From Flagellimonas pacifica (GTDB lineage Bacteria > Bacteroidota > Bacteroidia > Flavobacteriales > Flavobacteriaceae), in contig NZ_OBEH01000006.1 in assembly GCF_900215465.1 (NCBI RefSeq), positions 62,001 through 126,000 on the forward strand: a stretch of DNA of 64,000 bases, given 5' to 3'. How positions within the stretch are numbered: the first letter of the stretch is position 1; each line of letters opens with the position of its first letter. This document shows positions 34,852-44,292 of this stretch, piece by piece. The position numbers and the translations under genes are program-made. The notes under the pieces were generated by a model. That model ran no database searches and was not told where the DNA came from. It was given only the letters and a program-made list of their open reading frames with translations.

Positions 34852-36648
34852 TTGTGCATAGAGGTTAGTTCCCAGCATACAGAACAGGCAAAAGAACAAT
34901 CTCTAAACTTTTCAGTTTATAGCACAAATGATGATACTCTAGTCATTGAGGACGTATTGGGAAATTCGAAGGATTTTAGAAGCCCCGGCAGTTTTGAAGA
35001 AAAAACCGAGGTAGATGAAATATACTGGATTCGGTTACATCTGAAGGAATTGGGGTATTTTGAGGATAAAGACCTTTTTCTAAAGCATAACTCCTTTGAT
35101 TATGGCGAAATATATTTTTTGAATAAAACGGTCACTAAAAAAAATATTGGCCTTTTTGATCAAACCTCCATCGGTGAGAGAATAGCTTATGATAACTATT
35201 ATTCAGAAGTAAAAATTGATGTAGATAAATTGAGAGGAAGCGAATTCTTATATCTGAAAATCAAAAGAGTGACATTCAATGAATCCATAAAGAATTGGAA
35301 TTTTAGCCTCTCATCAACATCACATAACAACTTTTCCCAAAAGGATATACGAAGCTTGGTGCCTTATTATATTTTTGCTGGAATCTGTTTTTTAGCTTGG
35401 TTCTGGAGTCTTTCATTTTTCCTTATGTTAAGGAAATTAGAGTTCTTGTACTACTCACTTTATACCATTATTCTTTTCATCTATGTTTGCGGATATAAAC
35501 TAGGAGTTTATCAATTCGTTTTTAACAACAACTATTCGGTAGAGTATTGGTTTTCACAATGCACGCTTTTTATAGCTAATATTATCTATGCTTTTTATTT
35601 AATAAAATACTTGCGAACAAAAAGCTACTATCCAATTTTTCATCTAATATTAAAGTCCATTGTTGTATTCAATATTGCAGTAATTGTTGCAATCCTAGTT
35701 TTTTGTCTTAATAATGTTCATGTGCATGAATATTTATACTATACATATTTAATCTATTTCTTCTCTGCAATCCCTTTGTTATTATATTTAGTTTTTGCGG
35801 CCAAAAACCCCTTAGCTTATTTTGTGTTTTTTGCAACTCTTTCCCTTCTTGTTTTTTCATTGGCACGTATGTATTTTGCTTCACCTGAAGATGGATTATA
35901 TCTTGATAGCTTCTATTATATTATCATTGGAACTTCAATTGAAATCATAATTTTTGTATTTGGTTTAAATTACAAAGTACAACGTCAACTTTTAGAAAGA
36001 TTTAAATTAAAAGAAGAAGCATACATAAGCAAAACCAAAGCTTTAAGAGCGCAAATAAACCCTCATTTCATTTTTAATTCTTTAAGTTCCATACAAAGCT
36101 TTATTACCAATAATGATAGTGTTTCGGCATTAAAATATTTGTCCAAATTTGGAAGATTAACGCGTAATATCTTAGAGAGTTCTATTGAGGATAATGTGGT
36201 GTTGGCCGATGAAATTAAAATGCTCAAAGATTATTTAGAACTGGAGTCCCTTCGTTTTGATAATGTATTCTCTTATTCCATAAATATCCATGATGATTTG
36301 GATGAAAATTCTATAGAAGTTCCTTTTATGATTTTACAACCCTTTGTTGAGAATGCCATTATTCATGGGTTGCTTCCTAAAAAAGAGGGGGTTAAAATGC
36401 TAGAGGTTAATTTCAAGAAGAAAGATGATGTTGTTATTTGCGAGGTGGATGATACGGGTGTAGGGAGAAAATCAGGTGTGCAGTCCGGATATTCCCGAAC
36501 AGAAGGTAAAAAATCGCGAGGTATAGAGGTTACTAAACAAAGGCTAGAAAGTTTGAAAATAACAACTGAGCCTATAAAAATGATAGATAAAATTGATGAA
36601 AACGGTAGTGCTAAGGGCACCAAAGTAATCATCAAAATACCAATTTAA
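34852..36648 (+). CDS. 7TM sensor histidine kinase, LytS/HisKA-less type
   Basis: A sensor with an N-terminal extracellular DISM-like beta-domain (residues about 20-175, WIRLHLKELGYFEDKDLFLKH), seven transmembrane segments (about 175-375) and a C-terminal kinase module of the His_kinase/HATPase type. The phospho-acceptor His405 is in INPHFIFNSL, followed by FVENAIIHGL and DDTGVGRKSG nucleotide boxes. Coordinates use the TTG at 34852. In-frame codons from 34816 encode an ideal signal peptide (KFTLNFLVILCLC... to SSQ) opening with ATC, so the true start is probably upstream. No response regulator gene is adjacent. Confidence 0.85.
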   Translation: MCIEVSSQHTEQAKEQSLNFSVYSTNDDTLVIEDVLGNSKDFRSPGSFEEKTEVDEIYWIRLHLKELGYFEDKDLFLKHNSFDYGEIYFLNKTVTKKNIGLFDQTSIGERIAYDNYYSEVKIDVDKLRGSEFLYLKIKRVTFNESIKNWNFSLSSTSHNNFSQKDIRSLVPYYIFAGICFLAWFWSLSFFLMLRKLEFLYYSLYTIILFIYVCGYKLGVYQFVFNNNYSVEYWFSQCTLFIANIIYAFYLIKYLRTKSYYPIFHLILKSIVVFNIAVIVAILVFCLNNVHVHEYLYYTYLIYFFSAIPLLLYLVFAAKNPLAYFVFFATLSLLVFSLARMYFASPEDGLYLDSFYYIIIGTSIEIIIFVFGLNYKVQRQLLERFKLKEEAYISKTKALRAQINPHFIFNSLSSIQSFITNNDSVSALKYLSKFGRLTRNILESSIEDNVVLADEIKMLKDYLELESLRFDNVFSYSINIHDDLDENSIEVPFMILQPFVENAIIHGLLPKKEGVKMLEVNFKKKDDVVICEVDDTGVGRKSGVQSGYSRTEGKKSRGIEVTKQRLESLKITTEPIKMIDKIDENGSAKGTKVIIKIPI

Positions 36649-36669
36649 GCATCATACACAATCCTAATG

Positions 36670-38694
36670 TTACTTGTTAAGAAGACCGGCACGCTCCAAC
36701 AGAGCTTCAATTTTGGGTTCTGCTCCCCTAAACCTTTTGTAAAGTATCATGGGATTTTCTGTGCCACCTTTTGAAAGCACATGTTCTTTGAACTTGTCCG
36801 CGATTTCTTTATTGAAAATTCCATTTTCCTTGAAATAAGCAAAAGCATCGGCATCCAAAACCTCTGCCCATTTATAACTATAGTACCCTGATGAGTAACC
36901 GCCTTGGAAAATATGAGAGAAAGCTGTGCTCATACAAGTCTCAGAAGTCTCGGGGAAGAGAGCTGTGCCTTCAAAGGCTTTGGTTTCAAAGGCTTTTACA
37001 CCTTTAATTTCTGAAGGGTCTTTTCCATGCCAAGCCATATCTAAAATACCAAAACTCAACTGGCGTAATGTTGCCATTCCTTCTTGAAAAGTAGCAGACT
37101 CTTTTATTTTTTGAACCAATTCCATTGGAATCAACTCTCCGGTTTCATAGTGCAATGCAAAAAGCTCCAAAGCTTCTTTTTCATAGCACCAATTTTCCAA
37201 AACCTGACTTGGTAATTCTACAAAATCCCAATACACAGAGGTGCCTGAAAGTCCAGGGTAGGTCGTATTGGCCAGCATTCCATGCAGCGCATGTCCAAAC
37301 TCGTGAAAAAGTGTGGTTACTTCGTTAAATGTTAACAGAGAGGGTTTTGTTTCTGTAGGCTTTGTAAAGTTACATACATTGGATATGTGTGGACGACTGT
37401 TTTTTCCATCCAATTGATATTGAGGTTTGTAGGAAGTCATCCATGCACCACCACGTTTACCTGATCTGGGATGAAAATCAGCATAGAAAAGCGAAACTAA
37501 GTTCATGGAATTGTTATAAACCTCAAAGGTTTTTACTTCTTCGTGATACTTCTCAATATCAAAAACCTCTTTAAAAGTGAGGCCAAACAACTTTTCAGCA
37601 ACTTTAAAAACCCCATCAATAACATTTTCCAATTTAAAATAGGGTTTGAGCTTTTCATCATCCAAACTAAAAAGTTTTTGCTTTAGTTTCTCTGAATAGT
37701 AGGCACTGTCCCACTTTTCCAGTTGCTCAATACCATGTAAATCCTTGGCAAAAGCTTCCAACTCCGCAAACTCTTTTTTTGCTGCTGGTTTGGCTTTTTC
37801 TAATAATTCGTTTAAAAAACTGAGAACTTTTTCTGGAGTTTCAGCCATACGCTCTTCCAAAACAAAATGCGCATGGGTTTTATAACCTAAAAGATTGGCG
37901 CGTTCATGTCGCAACCTTACAATATCAAGTACATTTTGTTGATTATCCAGCTTGTCGCCATGAAATCCTTTACTGCCAAACGCAAGAGATAACTGTTTGC
38001 GCAATTCCCTGTTTTCGGCATATTTCATAAAAGGGATGTAGCTTGGATAGTCTAATGTGATTAACCACCCCTTTTTGTCTTTGGATTTTGCCAATTGAGC
38101 TGCAGCTTCTTTTGCCCCATCTGGTAATCCGTCCAAATCTGCTTCGTTGGTCAACAGCAATTCGTATTTATTGGTTTCGGCCAATACATTTTCTCCAAAT
38201 TGTAGTTTTAGTTTGGAGAGTTCGGCATCTATCTCACGAAGGCGCTTTTTTTCGTCCTCCATCAGATTGGCACCATTTCGGCTAAAACTTTTGTATTTTT
38301 TTTCCAACAAGGTTCCTTGTTCCGTAGTTAAATCTAACCCATCCTTTTGATCATAAACCGATTTTACACGTTGAAAAAGTTCTTCATTTAAAGTAATATC
38401 ATTGCTGAATTCTGATAACAAAGGAGAAACTTCCTGAGCAATTTTTTGAATTTCCTCATTGGTTTCCGCTGAATTCAGATTGAAAAATATGCTGGAGATG
38501 CGATCAAGTTGTCTTCCTGAAAAATCCAAAGCTTCCAATGTATTTTCAAAGGTGGGAACAGATGGATTTTGTGCAATGGCATCAATCTCTTTTCTGGTAT
38601 TTTCGATAGCCTCTACAAAAGCAGGCTTAAAATGTTCATTTTTGATTTGCTCAAAAGGAGCTTTGTCAAATTGGGATAAAAGAGGGTTGTTCAT
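36670..38694 (-). CDS. M3 family metallopeptidase (oligopeptidase A/Dcp type)
   Basis: A 674-residue zinc peptidase from the ATG at 38694, with the motif HEFGH at 464-468 and the usual M3 length. N-terminal NNPLLSQFDKAPFEQIKNEHFKPAF is the typical opening of PrlC/Dcp family proteins. It has no signal peptide and degrades short peptides in the cytoplasm. The 5'-extended frame to 38862 crosses a repeat-like stretch near 38722 and is rejected. It is downstream of purE on the same strand, with a 70-bp gap. Confidence 0.92.
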   Translation of the reverse strand: MNNPLLSQFDKAPFEQIKNEHFKPAFVEAIENTRKEIDAIAQNPSVPTFENTLEALDFSGRQLDRISSIFFNLNSAETNEEIQKIAQEVSPLLSEFSNDITLNEELFQRVKSVYDQKDGLDLTTEQGTLLEKKYKSFSRNGANLMEDEKKRLREIDAELSKLKLQFGENVLAETNKYELLLTNEADLDGLPDGAKEAAAQLAKSKDKKGWLITLDYPSYIPFMKYAENRELRKQLSLAFGSKGFHGDKLDNQQNVLDIVRLRHERANLLGYKTHAHFVLEERMAETPEKVLSFLNELLEKAKPAAKKEFAELEAFAKDLHGIEQLEKWDSAYYSEKLKQKLFSLDDEKLKPYFKLENVIDGVFKVAEKLFGLTFKEVFDIEKYHEEVKTFEVYNNSMNLVSLFYADFHPRSGKRGGAWMTSYKPQYQLDGKNSRPHISNVCNFTKPTETKPSLLTFNEVTTLFHEFGHALHGMLANTTYPGLSGTSVYWDFVELPSQVLENWCYEKEALELFALHYETGELIPMELVQKIKESATFQEGMATLRQLSFGILDMAWHGKDPSEIKGVKAFETKAFEGTALFPETSETCMSTAFSHIFQGGYSSGYYSYKWAEVLDADAFAYFKENGIFNKEIADKFKEHVLSKGGTENPMILYKRFRGAEPKIEALLERAGLLNK

Positions 38695-38721
38695 TGTATG
38701 TTTTAAGAGTAAATAGTTCTT

Positions 38722-38735
38722 GACTACGCTCGAAC
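38722..38735. repeat. GAGCGTAG-core palindromic fragment
   Basis: GACTACGCTCGAAC lies between the M3 peptidase and purE. It is the reverse complement of GTTCGAGCGTAGTC and shares the core of the elements at 15483 and 55386. Confidence 0.4.
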
Positions 38736-38764
38736 TGGCGATATGGGATTTGACTTTTTGTTTT

Positions 38765-39256
38765 TTACTTTGTATTTCTAACTTCTTCGGCTCCTTTGAT
38801 AACCTTTTCTTTAAGCCCTTGTTTGTACACTTCAATTTTGTCCAGAACACATTTATCGGCACTTCCTATAATTTGAGCTGCCAAGATTCCAGCATTTTTA
38901 GCCCCGTCCAATGCTACCGTGGCAACAGGGACACCACCTGGCATCTGTAGAATAGAAAGTACAGAATCCCATCCATCAATGGAATTGCTACTTTTTACAG
39001 GAACTCCAATAACGGGTAAGGGAGATAGGGATGCAACCATTCCAGGAAGGTGGGCAGCTCCTCCAGCACCGGCAATAATAACAGAATAACCTTTTTTATG
39101 GGCATTTTTGCCAAAATCGAATAATTTTTCCGGAGTTCTGTGGGCAGATACAATATCCACATCGACCTCAATGTCAAATCCTTTTAAAACATCAATTGCA
39201 TCTTGCATAACAGGAAGATCACTGGTACTTCCCATGATTACGGCTACTTTTTTCAT
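38765..39256 (-). CDS. purE: N5-carboxyaminoimidazole ribonucleotide mutase
   Basis: A 163-residue class I PurE. The GSTSDLPVM near the N-terminus, SAHRTPEKL near 40-48 and AGGAAHLPGMVA near 70-80 are family hallmarks. It converts N5-CAIR to CAIR in purine synthesis, taking the product of PurK. purK lies 52 bp upstream on the same strand, so they are probably an operon. Confidence 0.95.
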   Translation of the reverse strand: MKKVAVIMGSTSDLPVMQDAIDVLKGFDIEVDVDIVSAHRTPEKLFDFGKNAHKKGYSVIIAGAGGAAHLPGMVASLSPLPVIGVPVKSSNSIDGWDSVLSILQMPGGVPVATVALDGAKNAGILAAQIIGSADKCVLDKIEVYKQGLKEKVIKGAEEVRNTK

Positions 39257-39308
39257 AAAATTTCAAATATTAAATTCCAAAAAACAAAACATGGGATTTG
39301 GAATTTGA

Positions 39309-40469
39309 TTATTGTAATTTACTGATTACTTTAATCGTTTCCTTTACTTTTTGCGCTACTTCTCTGGCTCTTTTCATATCCTTGTCAACAATGGTCACAT
39401 GTCCCATTTTACGAAAGGGTCGAGTTTCTTTTTTGCCATAAATATGTGGTGTAACTCCATCCATTTCTAAAATGGAATCAATATTTTCATAAACCACGTC
39501 TCCTGTATGACCTTCAACACCTACCAAATTTACCATAACCCCGGCTACTTTGCTATCCGTCTTACCTAAAGGTAAACCAAGAATAGCCCTGATATGTTGC
39601 TCAAATTGATTGGTATAACTGCCTTCAATGCTATAATGACCACTGTTATGGGGTCTAGGAGCCACTTCATTCACTAAAATTTCATCATCTTGTGTTTGAA
39701 ACAATTCTACGGCCAATAACCCTACATGGTTCAAATGGTCAGAAACCTTTAGTGCAACTGCTTTGGCTTTTTGTAAAATAGATTCATCAACACGTGCAGG
39801 GCAGATGACATATTCTACTTGATTAGCATCAGGGTGAAACTCCATCTCTACCACAGGATAAGTTTTTACTTCACCCTGGGTATTTCTAACCACAATAACG
39901 GCCAATTCATTTTTAAAATTGACCATTTCCTCAGCAATGCACTCCACATTGGGCAATCCCTCTAAATCTTCCATTTTCCGAACAACTTTTACGCCTTGGC
40001 CATCATACCCAAATTGGGCGCTTTTCCAAACAAACGGAAATTTTAACCCACCATTTGAAATGCTATCCTCAATTTCTGAAGTATAGGCAAATCGTGTGAA
40101 AGGGGAAGTGGGAATTTCATTATCAGTGTAGAATAATTTTTGGGTGGCCTTATTTTGAATGGTACGCAGTGTTTTTGTGGATGGATACACTTTTACGCCT
40201 TCATGCTCCAATTTTTCCAAGGCATCCACGTTTACATTTTCAATTTCGATGGTGAGAACGTCTACATCTTTTCCAAAATTATAAGCCGCATCAAAATCCA
40301 ATAAACTGCCTTTAACAAATTGGTTACATGCAATTTTACTGGGAGCGTCATCAGAAGCATCCATGACTTTGGTGTAAATATCCCATTTTCTGGTCTCATA
40401 AAGCAACATTTTGCCCAATTGACCACCACCTAAAATACCGAGTTTAAAACTGGAAGAGAAATAATGCAT
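39309..40469 (-). CDS. purK: N5-carboxyaminoimidazole ribonucleotide synthase
   Basis: A 386-residue ATP-grasp enzyme. It has the N-terminal LGILGGGQLGKML nucleotide motif, FPFVWKSAQFGYDGQGVK in the ATP-grasp region and NEVAPRPHNSGHYSIEG near residue 270. It carboxylates AIR with bicarbonate and ATP. The operon order is purK-purE-M3 peptidase. Confidence 0.95.
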   Translation of the reverse strand: MHYFSSSFKLGILGGGQLGKMLLYETRKWDIYTKVMDASDDAPSKIACNQFVKGSLLDFDAAYNFGKDVDVLTIEIENVNVDALEKLEHEGVKVYPSTKTLRTIQNKATQKLFYTDNEIPTSPFTRFAYTSEIEDSISNGGLKFPFVWKSAQFGYDGQGVKVVRKMEDLEGLPNVECIAEEMVNFKNELAVIVVRNTQGEVKTYPVVEMEFHPDANQVEYVICPARVDESILQKAKAVALKVSDHLNHVGLLAVELFQTQDDEILVNEVAPRPHNSGHYSIEGSYTNQFEQHIRAILGLPLGKTDSKVAGVMVNLVGVEGHTGDVVYENIDSILEMDGVTPHIYGKKETRPFRKMGHVTIVDKDMKRAREVAQKVKETIKVISKLQ

Positions 40470-40550
40470 TGACTACTGAATTGGAATGAAAGCAAAAATA
40501 CGTGAATTCCTTGAAGGGATAAAAGTACAAAGGGTAAAGCGCTCCTAAAA

Positions 40551-41696
40551 ATGTTATCTTTGCCACCTGATAAAATTGATGACAGGTTGATTAAGTTACA
40601 TGACAAAGTCTTTAAACCTTATTTAAGCGAAGAGCAAATACTTGCTGCTGTTAAAAAAGTAGCTACTGAAATAGCTAAGGATTACAAAAATGAGGTGCCT
40701 ATTTTTGTGGGTGTTCTCAATGGGGCCTTTATGTTTGTTTCAGATTTTCTTAAGGAATATCAATACCCTTGTCAAGTCTCTTTTGTCAGGTTGAGTTCTT
40801 ACCATGGTTTAACTTCTACTGGTATTGTGGAGACCTTGTTGGATGTTCCAGAAAATATTGAGGGAAGAAGTGTGATTATTTTAGAAGATGTTATTGATAC
40901 GGGAAGAACATTGAAGCAGTTAGTGCATTTATTTTCTCAAACCAATGTAAAGGAATTTAAAATAGCTTCTCTTTTTTATAAGTCGGAAATCTACAACGGA
41001 GAATACCCCATTGATTATGTTGGATTGGAAATTCCGGACAATTTTATTGTGGGATATGGATTGGATTACAATGAATTGGGGAGAAACTTAAAGGAAGTAT
41101 ATCAACTAAATCAAACAAATATGATCAACCTAGTGCTATTTGGAAAGCCAGGCGCAGGAAAAGGGACCCAAGCGAGTTTCCTAAAGGAAAAATATAATTT
41201 GAAACACATTTCTACCGGGGATGTGTTCAGATACAACATAAAAAATGGCACAGAGTTGGGCATATTGGCCCAATCTTATATGGATAAGGGTGATTTGGTT
41301 CCTGATGAGGTGACCATAAACATGCTTAAGGATGAGGTAGAGAAAAATCCACAAGCAGCTGGGTTCATCTTTGATGGATTTCCAAGAACTGAAGCTCAGG
41401 CAGAGGCATTGGATAATTTTTTGCAATCCAAGGATATGGAGATAAACGCCACAATTGCCTTGGAAGCTGAAGATGATGTCCTAGTGGCCCGTTTATTGGA
41501 ACGAGGAAAAGAAAGCGGGCGTACAGATGATCAGGATGAAGATAAGATTCGCAATCGATTTGACGAGTACAATCAAAAAACAGCTCCATTAAAGGCGTAT
41601 TACGAAAAACAGGGCAAGTTTCACTCCGTTAATGGGATTGGAGAAATTGAAGAGATTACAGAACGCTTAAGTTCGGTTGTTGAGGCTCTTGCGTAG
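40551..41696 (+). CDS. Fused hypoxanthine phosphoribosyltransferase-adenylate kinase
   Basis: A 381-residue fusion. Residues 1-185 are a purine PRTase with the loop VIILEDVIDTGRTL at 108-121; residues 191-381 are an adenylate kinase with P-loop GKPGAGKGT at 198-206, FDGFPRT at 274-280 and a short lid (RGKESGRTDD). Met191 (41121) marks the former adk start. It would salvage hypoxanthine/guanine and balance AMP/ADP. The 40551 ATG overlaps a TATCTTTG promoter element at 40555, so the real start may be TTG at 40587, which gives the family-like opening IKLHDKVFKPYLS. Hpt-Adk fusions are known in Flavobacteriia. Confidence 0.9.
   Translation: MLSLPPDKIDDRLIKLHDKVFKPYLSEEQILAAVKKVATEIAKDYKNEVPIFVGVLNGAFMFVSDFLKEYQYPCQVSFVRLSSYHGLTSTGIVETLLDVPENIEGRSVIILEDVIDTGRTLKQLVHLFSQTNVKEFKIASLFYKSEIYNGEYPIDYVGLEIPDNFIVGYGLDYNELGRNLKEVYQLNQTNMINLVLFGKPGAGKGTQASFLKEKYNLKHISTGDVFRYNIKNGTELGILAQSYMDKGDLVPDEVTINMLKDEVEKNPQAAGFIFDGFPRTEAQAEALDNFLQSKDMEINATIALEAEDDVLVARLLERGKESGRTDDQDEDKIRNRFDEYNQKTAPLKAYYEKQGKFHSVNGIGEIEEITERLSSVVEALA
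40555..40562 (+). promoter_or_regulatory. -7 element at the hpt-adk start
   Basis: TATCTTTG fits TANNTTTG, and overlaps the first codons of the longest ORF. It implies transcription from about 40569 and translation from TTG 40587, unless it is fortuitous. Confidence 0.4.
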
Positions 41697-41718
41697 AGGG
41701 ATTTTATAGTGAACCAAA

Positions 41719-42246
41719 ATGAGTTTTGATAGGCAACCCACTTTGGAGAATGATTTGATCAGCCTTAGACCCTTGTTGCCTCAAGATTTTGATTCATTAT
41801 ATGAAGTTGCTGCTGATTCACTGATTTGGGAACAACATCCAGATAAAGAAAGATGTACAATGTCTGGTTTTACCAGTTTTTTCAATGAATCTTTAAGTTC
41901 AAAAGGAGCATTGTTGATCTTTGACAAAGAATCTGGTAAGCTTATAGGAAGCTCACGATTTAATTTATTGGAAGATGCTCCTGATGCTGTTGAAATAGGA
42001 TGGACTTTTTTATCTAGGTCATATTGGGGAGGGCCTTACAATAAATCAAGTAAACAATTAATGATCAGTTACGGATTACGGTTTGTTAAAGAAATATTGC
42101 TTTTTGTGGACAGGGACAATGTCCGGTCTCAAAGGGCGGTGGAGAAATTAAGTGTCCTTGATGGAATTGAATTGACTGTTGATCATAGTTTTCAAAAGTT
42201 TGGAGACAACATCGTCTATAAGATTCGAAAACTTAAACTAACATAG
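41719..42246 (+). CDS. GNAT family N-acetyltransferase
   Basis: A 175-residue acetyltransferase of the RimJ/RimL-like type: N-terminal ENDLISLRPLLPQDFDSLYEVA, the central GSSRFNLLEDAPDAVEIGWTFLSRSYWGG and the CoA-site region near DNVRSQRAVEKLS. Substrate is unknown. It starts 22 bp after hpt-adk and 12 bp before obg, so it is embedded in that operon. Confidence 0.85.
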   Translation: MSFDRQPTLENDLISLRPLLPQDFDSLYEVAADSLIWEQHPDKERCTMSGFTSFFNESLSSKGALLIFDKESGKLIGSSRFNLLEDAPDAVEIGWTFLSRSYWGGPYNKSSKQLMISYGLRFVKEILLFVDRDNVRSQRAVEKLSVLDGIELTVDHSFQKFGDNIVYKIRKLKLT

Positions 42247-42258
42247 TAAAATCCAAAA

Positions 42259-43260
42259 ATGACCGAAGGTAATTTTGTTGATTATGTAAAAGTTCATGTA
42301 GCTTCTGGAAACGGAGGTAAGGGTTCTGTGCATCTACACCGTGAGAAATATATTACCAAAGGAGGACCCGATGGAGGTGATGGAGGTAGAGGAGGTCATG
42401 TGATTGTTAGGGGGAATAGTAACCTTTGGACATTGGTCACTTTTAAATTTAGAAAACATTTTAAGGCAGGGCACGGAGAACACGGAAGTAAAAATAGAAG
42501 CACCGGAGCTGATGGAAAGGATGTATATATGGACGTGCCATTGGGGACAGTGGTTCGGGATACTGAAACCAACAAGGTCCTTTTTGAGATTACAGAAGAA
42601 GGGGAAGAAAAAATTGTAGCTGAAGGCGGAATGGGTGGCCGGGGTAATTGGCATTTTAAGAGTCCTACCAATCAAACTCCACGATATGCGCAACCTGGAA
42701 TCCCGGGTGAGGAATCCCATATTACGTTGGAATTAAAAGTGTTGGCAGATGTAGGTTTGGTTGGCTTTCCCAATGCAGGAAAATCTACCCTTCTTTCTGT
42801 AATAACCTCGGCAAAACCTAAAATAGCAGATTACGAGTTCACTACCTTAAAACCAAATCTAGGAATAGTTCAGTATAGGGATTTTCAAAGTTTTGTTATG
42901 GCAGATATCCCTGGAATTATTGAAGGAGCTGCAGAAGGAAAAGGGTTGGGGCATTACTTTTTAAGACATATAGAACGCAATGCCACCTTACTTTTTCTAA
43001 TTCCGGCAGATAGCAATGATATTTCTCGGGAATATGAAATTTTGTTGGATGAACTAAGGAGATACAACCCTGAACTTTTGCACAAACAACGGTTTGTGGC
43101 CATCTCTAAAAGCGATATGCTGGATGAGGAACTCATGGAAGAGATGCGGATAGAACTTGATAGGGATTTAAAAGGTGTTTCTTATATGTTTATTTCGTCA
43201 GTGGCGCAGCAAGGCATTCTAGAACTGAAAGATAAGCTATGGATGCTTTTGAACGAATAA
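42259..43260 (+). CDS. obg: Obg family GTPase
   Basis: A 333-residue Obg protein. The glycine-rich N-terminal Obg fold ([24 protein letters not shown]) is followed by a G domain with G1 GFPNAGKST near 169-177, G3 [12 protein letters not shown] and G4 SKSD. It is a large-ribosomal-subunit assembly and stress GTPase in the cytoplasm. Unlike some homologues it has no C-terminal OCT extension. Part of the hpt-adk/GNAT/obg operon. Confidence 0.95.
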   Translation: MTEGNFVDYVKVHVASGNGGKGSVHLHREKYITKGGPDGGDGGRGGHVIVRGNSNLWTLVTFKFRKHFKAGHGEHGSKNRSTGADGKDVYMDVPLGTVVRDTETNKVLFEITEEGEEKIVAEGGMGGRGNWHFKSPTNQTPRYAQPGIPGEESHITLELKVLADVGLVGFPNAGKSTLLSVITSAKPKIADYEFTTLKPNLGIVQYRDFQSFVMADIPGIIEGAAEGKGLGHYFLRHIERNATLLFLIPADSNDISREYEILLDELRRYNPELLHKQRFVAISKSDMLDEELMEEMRIELDRDLKGVSYMFISSVAQQGILELKDKLWMLLNE

Positions 43261-43322
43261 CCCTTCAAAACTCTTATTCAAAACAAAATATTGGTTAATT
43301 TTAAAGGTATTCCAAATTAGAA

Positions 43323-43847
43323 ATGAGGTACCTTTTTTCCATATTGCTCCTTGGTTTCTTAACTTCCTGCATTGGGGTCCGGGTGAACTATGATTATGAT
43401 AAGACGACCAATTTTACCAACTATACAAGTTATAACTACTTTTCAGATATAAGTTCTGGATTGAGTGAATTGGATGAAAGAAGATTGGTACGTGTACTTG
43501 ACTCCACTTTGCAGGCAAAAGGTTATCTATTGGCAGAGGAACCGGATTTTTTCATTAACATACTCAGTAGTGAATTCAGAAGTGCTCCAAACAATTCTGT
43601 TGGCGTTGGAGTAGGAGGGGGCGGAAGAAATGTTGGTGGTGGAATATCAGTAGGATTGCCACTGGGGAATTCTGGTATTCAACGTCAAATACAGTTCGAT
43701 TTTGTAGATGCCGAAAAAGATGCCCTCTTCTGGCAGGCCACAAGTGAAAGTGGATATCGGGAAAATGCATCACCCAGTGTTCGTGAAGAAAGATTAAGGG
43801 CTGTTGTACACAAGGTGTTCTCAAAGTTCCCCCCGGGAAAGAAATAA
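43323..43847 (+). CDS. DUF4136 family lipoprotein
   Basis: A 174-residue lipoprotein with lipobox Cys16 (FLTSC) followed by the DUF4136-like YDYDKTTNFTNYTSYNYF. A Gly-rich region GVGVGGGGRNVGGGISVGLPLG occupies about 98-119. Cell-envelope located, function unknown. It starts 62 bp after obg. Confidence 0.82.
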   Translation: MRYLFSILLLGFLTSCIGVRVNYDYDKTTNFTNYTSYNYFSDISSGLSELDERRLVRVLDSTLQAKGYLLAEEPDFFINILSSEFRSAPNNSVGVGVGGGGRNVGGGISVGLPLGNSGIQRQIQFDFVDAEKDALFWQATSESGYRENASPSVREERLRAVVHKVFSKFPPGKK

Positions 43848-44030
43848 TTTCCGTTTAACTACTTCAATTTACCGCTTACCATATTCTACTTTCTTTTGGT
43901 GGATGTCCCTAATATTTTTGGGAAGTAAATCAAAAAAACCTGATATCAATGATAACCTTGGCGAAGATAATGATCAGTTTACTTATCAATATTATAGCTT
44001 ACTGCTAAGCAAAATTTTAACTATTAGAAA

Positions 44031-44240
44031 ATGAAGAAACTTAATAAAGCACAAAAGGTCATTTTATGTATGGGTATATTGGGAATGGCTATTGGAGTTT
44101 TGGGGAAATGGAACCATTGGGATATAGATTACTTTCCATTCTTCTATACTGGATCTATGCTTGCATGGGTCGCTTTCTTAAAAACTGAAAAGGACTGCTG
44201 CTTTAGACCCGTAAAAAATAAGGTAAGGCAAAAACCCTAA
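44031..44240 (+). CDS. Small membrane protein, unknown
   Basis: 69 residues with two hydrophobic segments (about 9-24 and 35-52) and a basic tail (KNKVRQKP). It lies 52 bp upstream of the LytS-like kinase gene, with a -7 element between, so it may be a separate transcript. Small size limits confidence; it has an ATG and a plausible composition. Confidence 0.55.
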   Translation: MKKLNKAQKVILCMGILGMAIGVLGKWNHWDIDYFPFFYTGSMLAWVAFLKTEKDCCFRPVKNKVRQKP

Positions 44241-44263
44241 AACTATTTCGTGGAACAAAAGGC

Positions 44264-44271
44264 TATATTTG
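44264..44271 (+). promoter_or_regulatory. -7 element for the LytS/LytTR operon
   Basis: TATATTTG fits TANNTTTG about 22 bp before the kinase ATG at 44293. Confidence 0.45.
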
Positions 44272-44292
44272 ATTTACGGATGATTTGATATC

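Noticed and set aside
42334..42720. Minus-strand frames inside obg
   Set aside because: They are shadows of the glycine-rich Obg N-terminal domain and have no homology or start signal.
43804..44034. A 76-residue frame between the DUF4136 and small membrane genes
   Set aside because: It begins inside the DUF4136 gene in another frame, ends just past the next ATG, has no recognisable composition and no good start signal.
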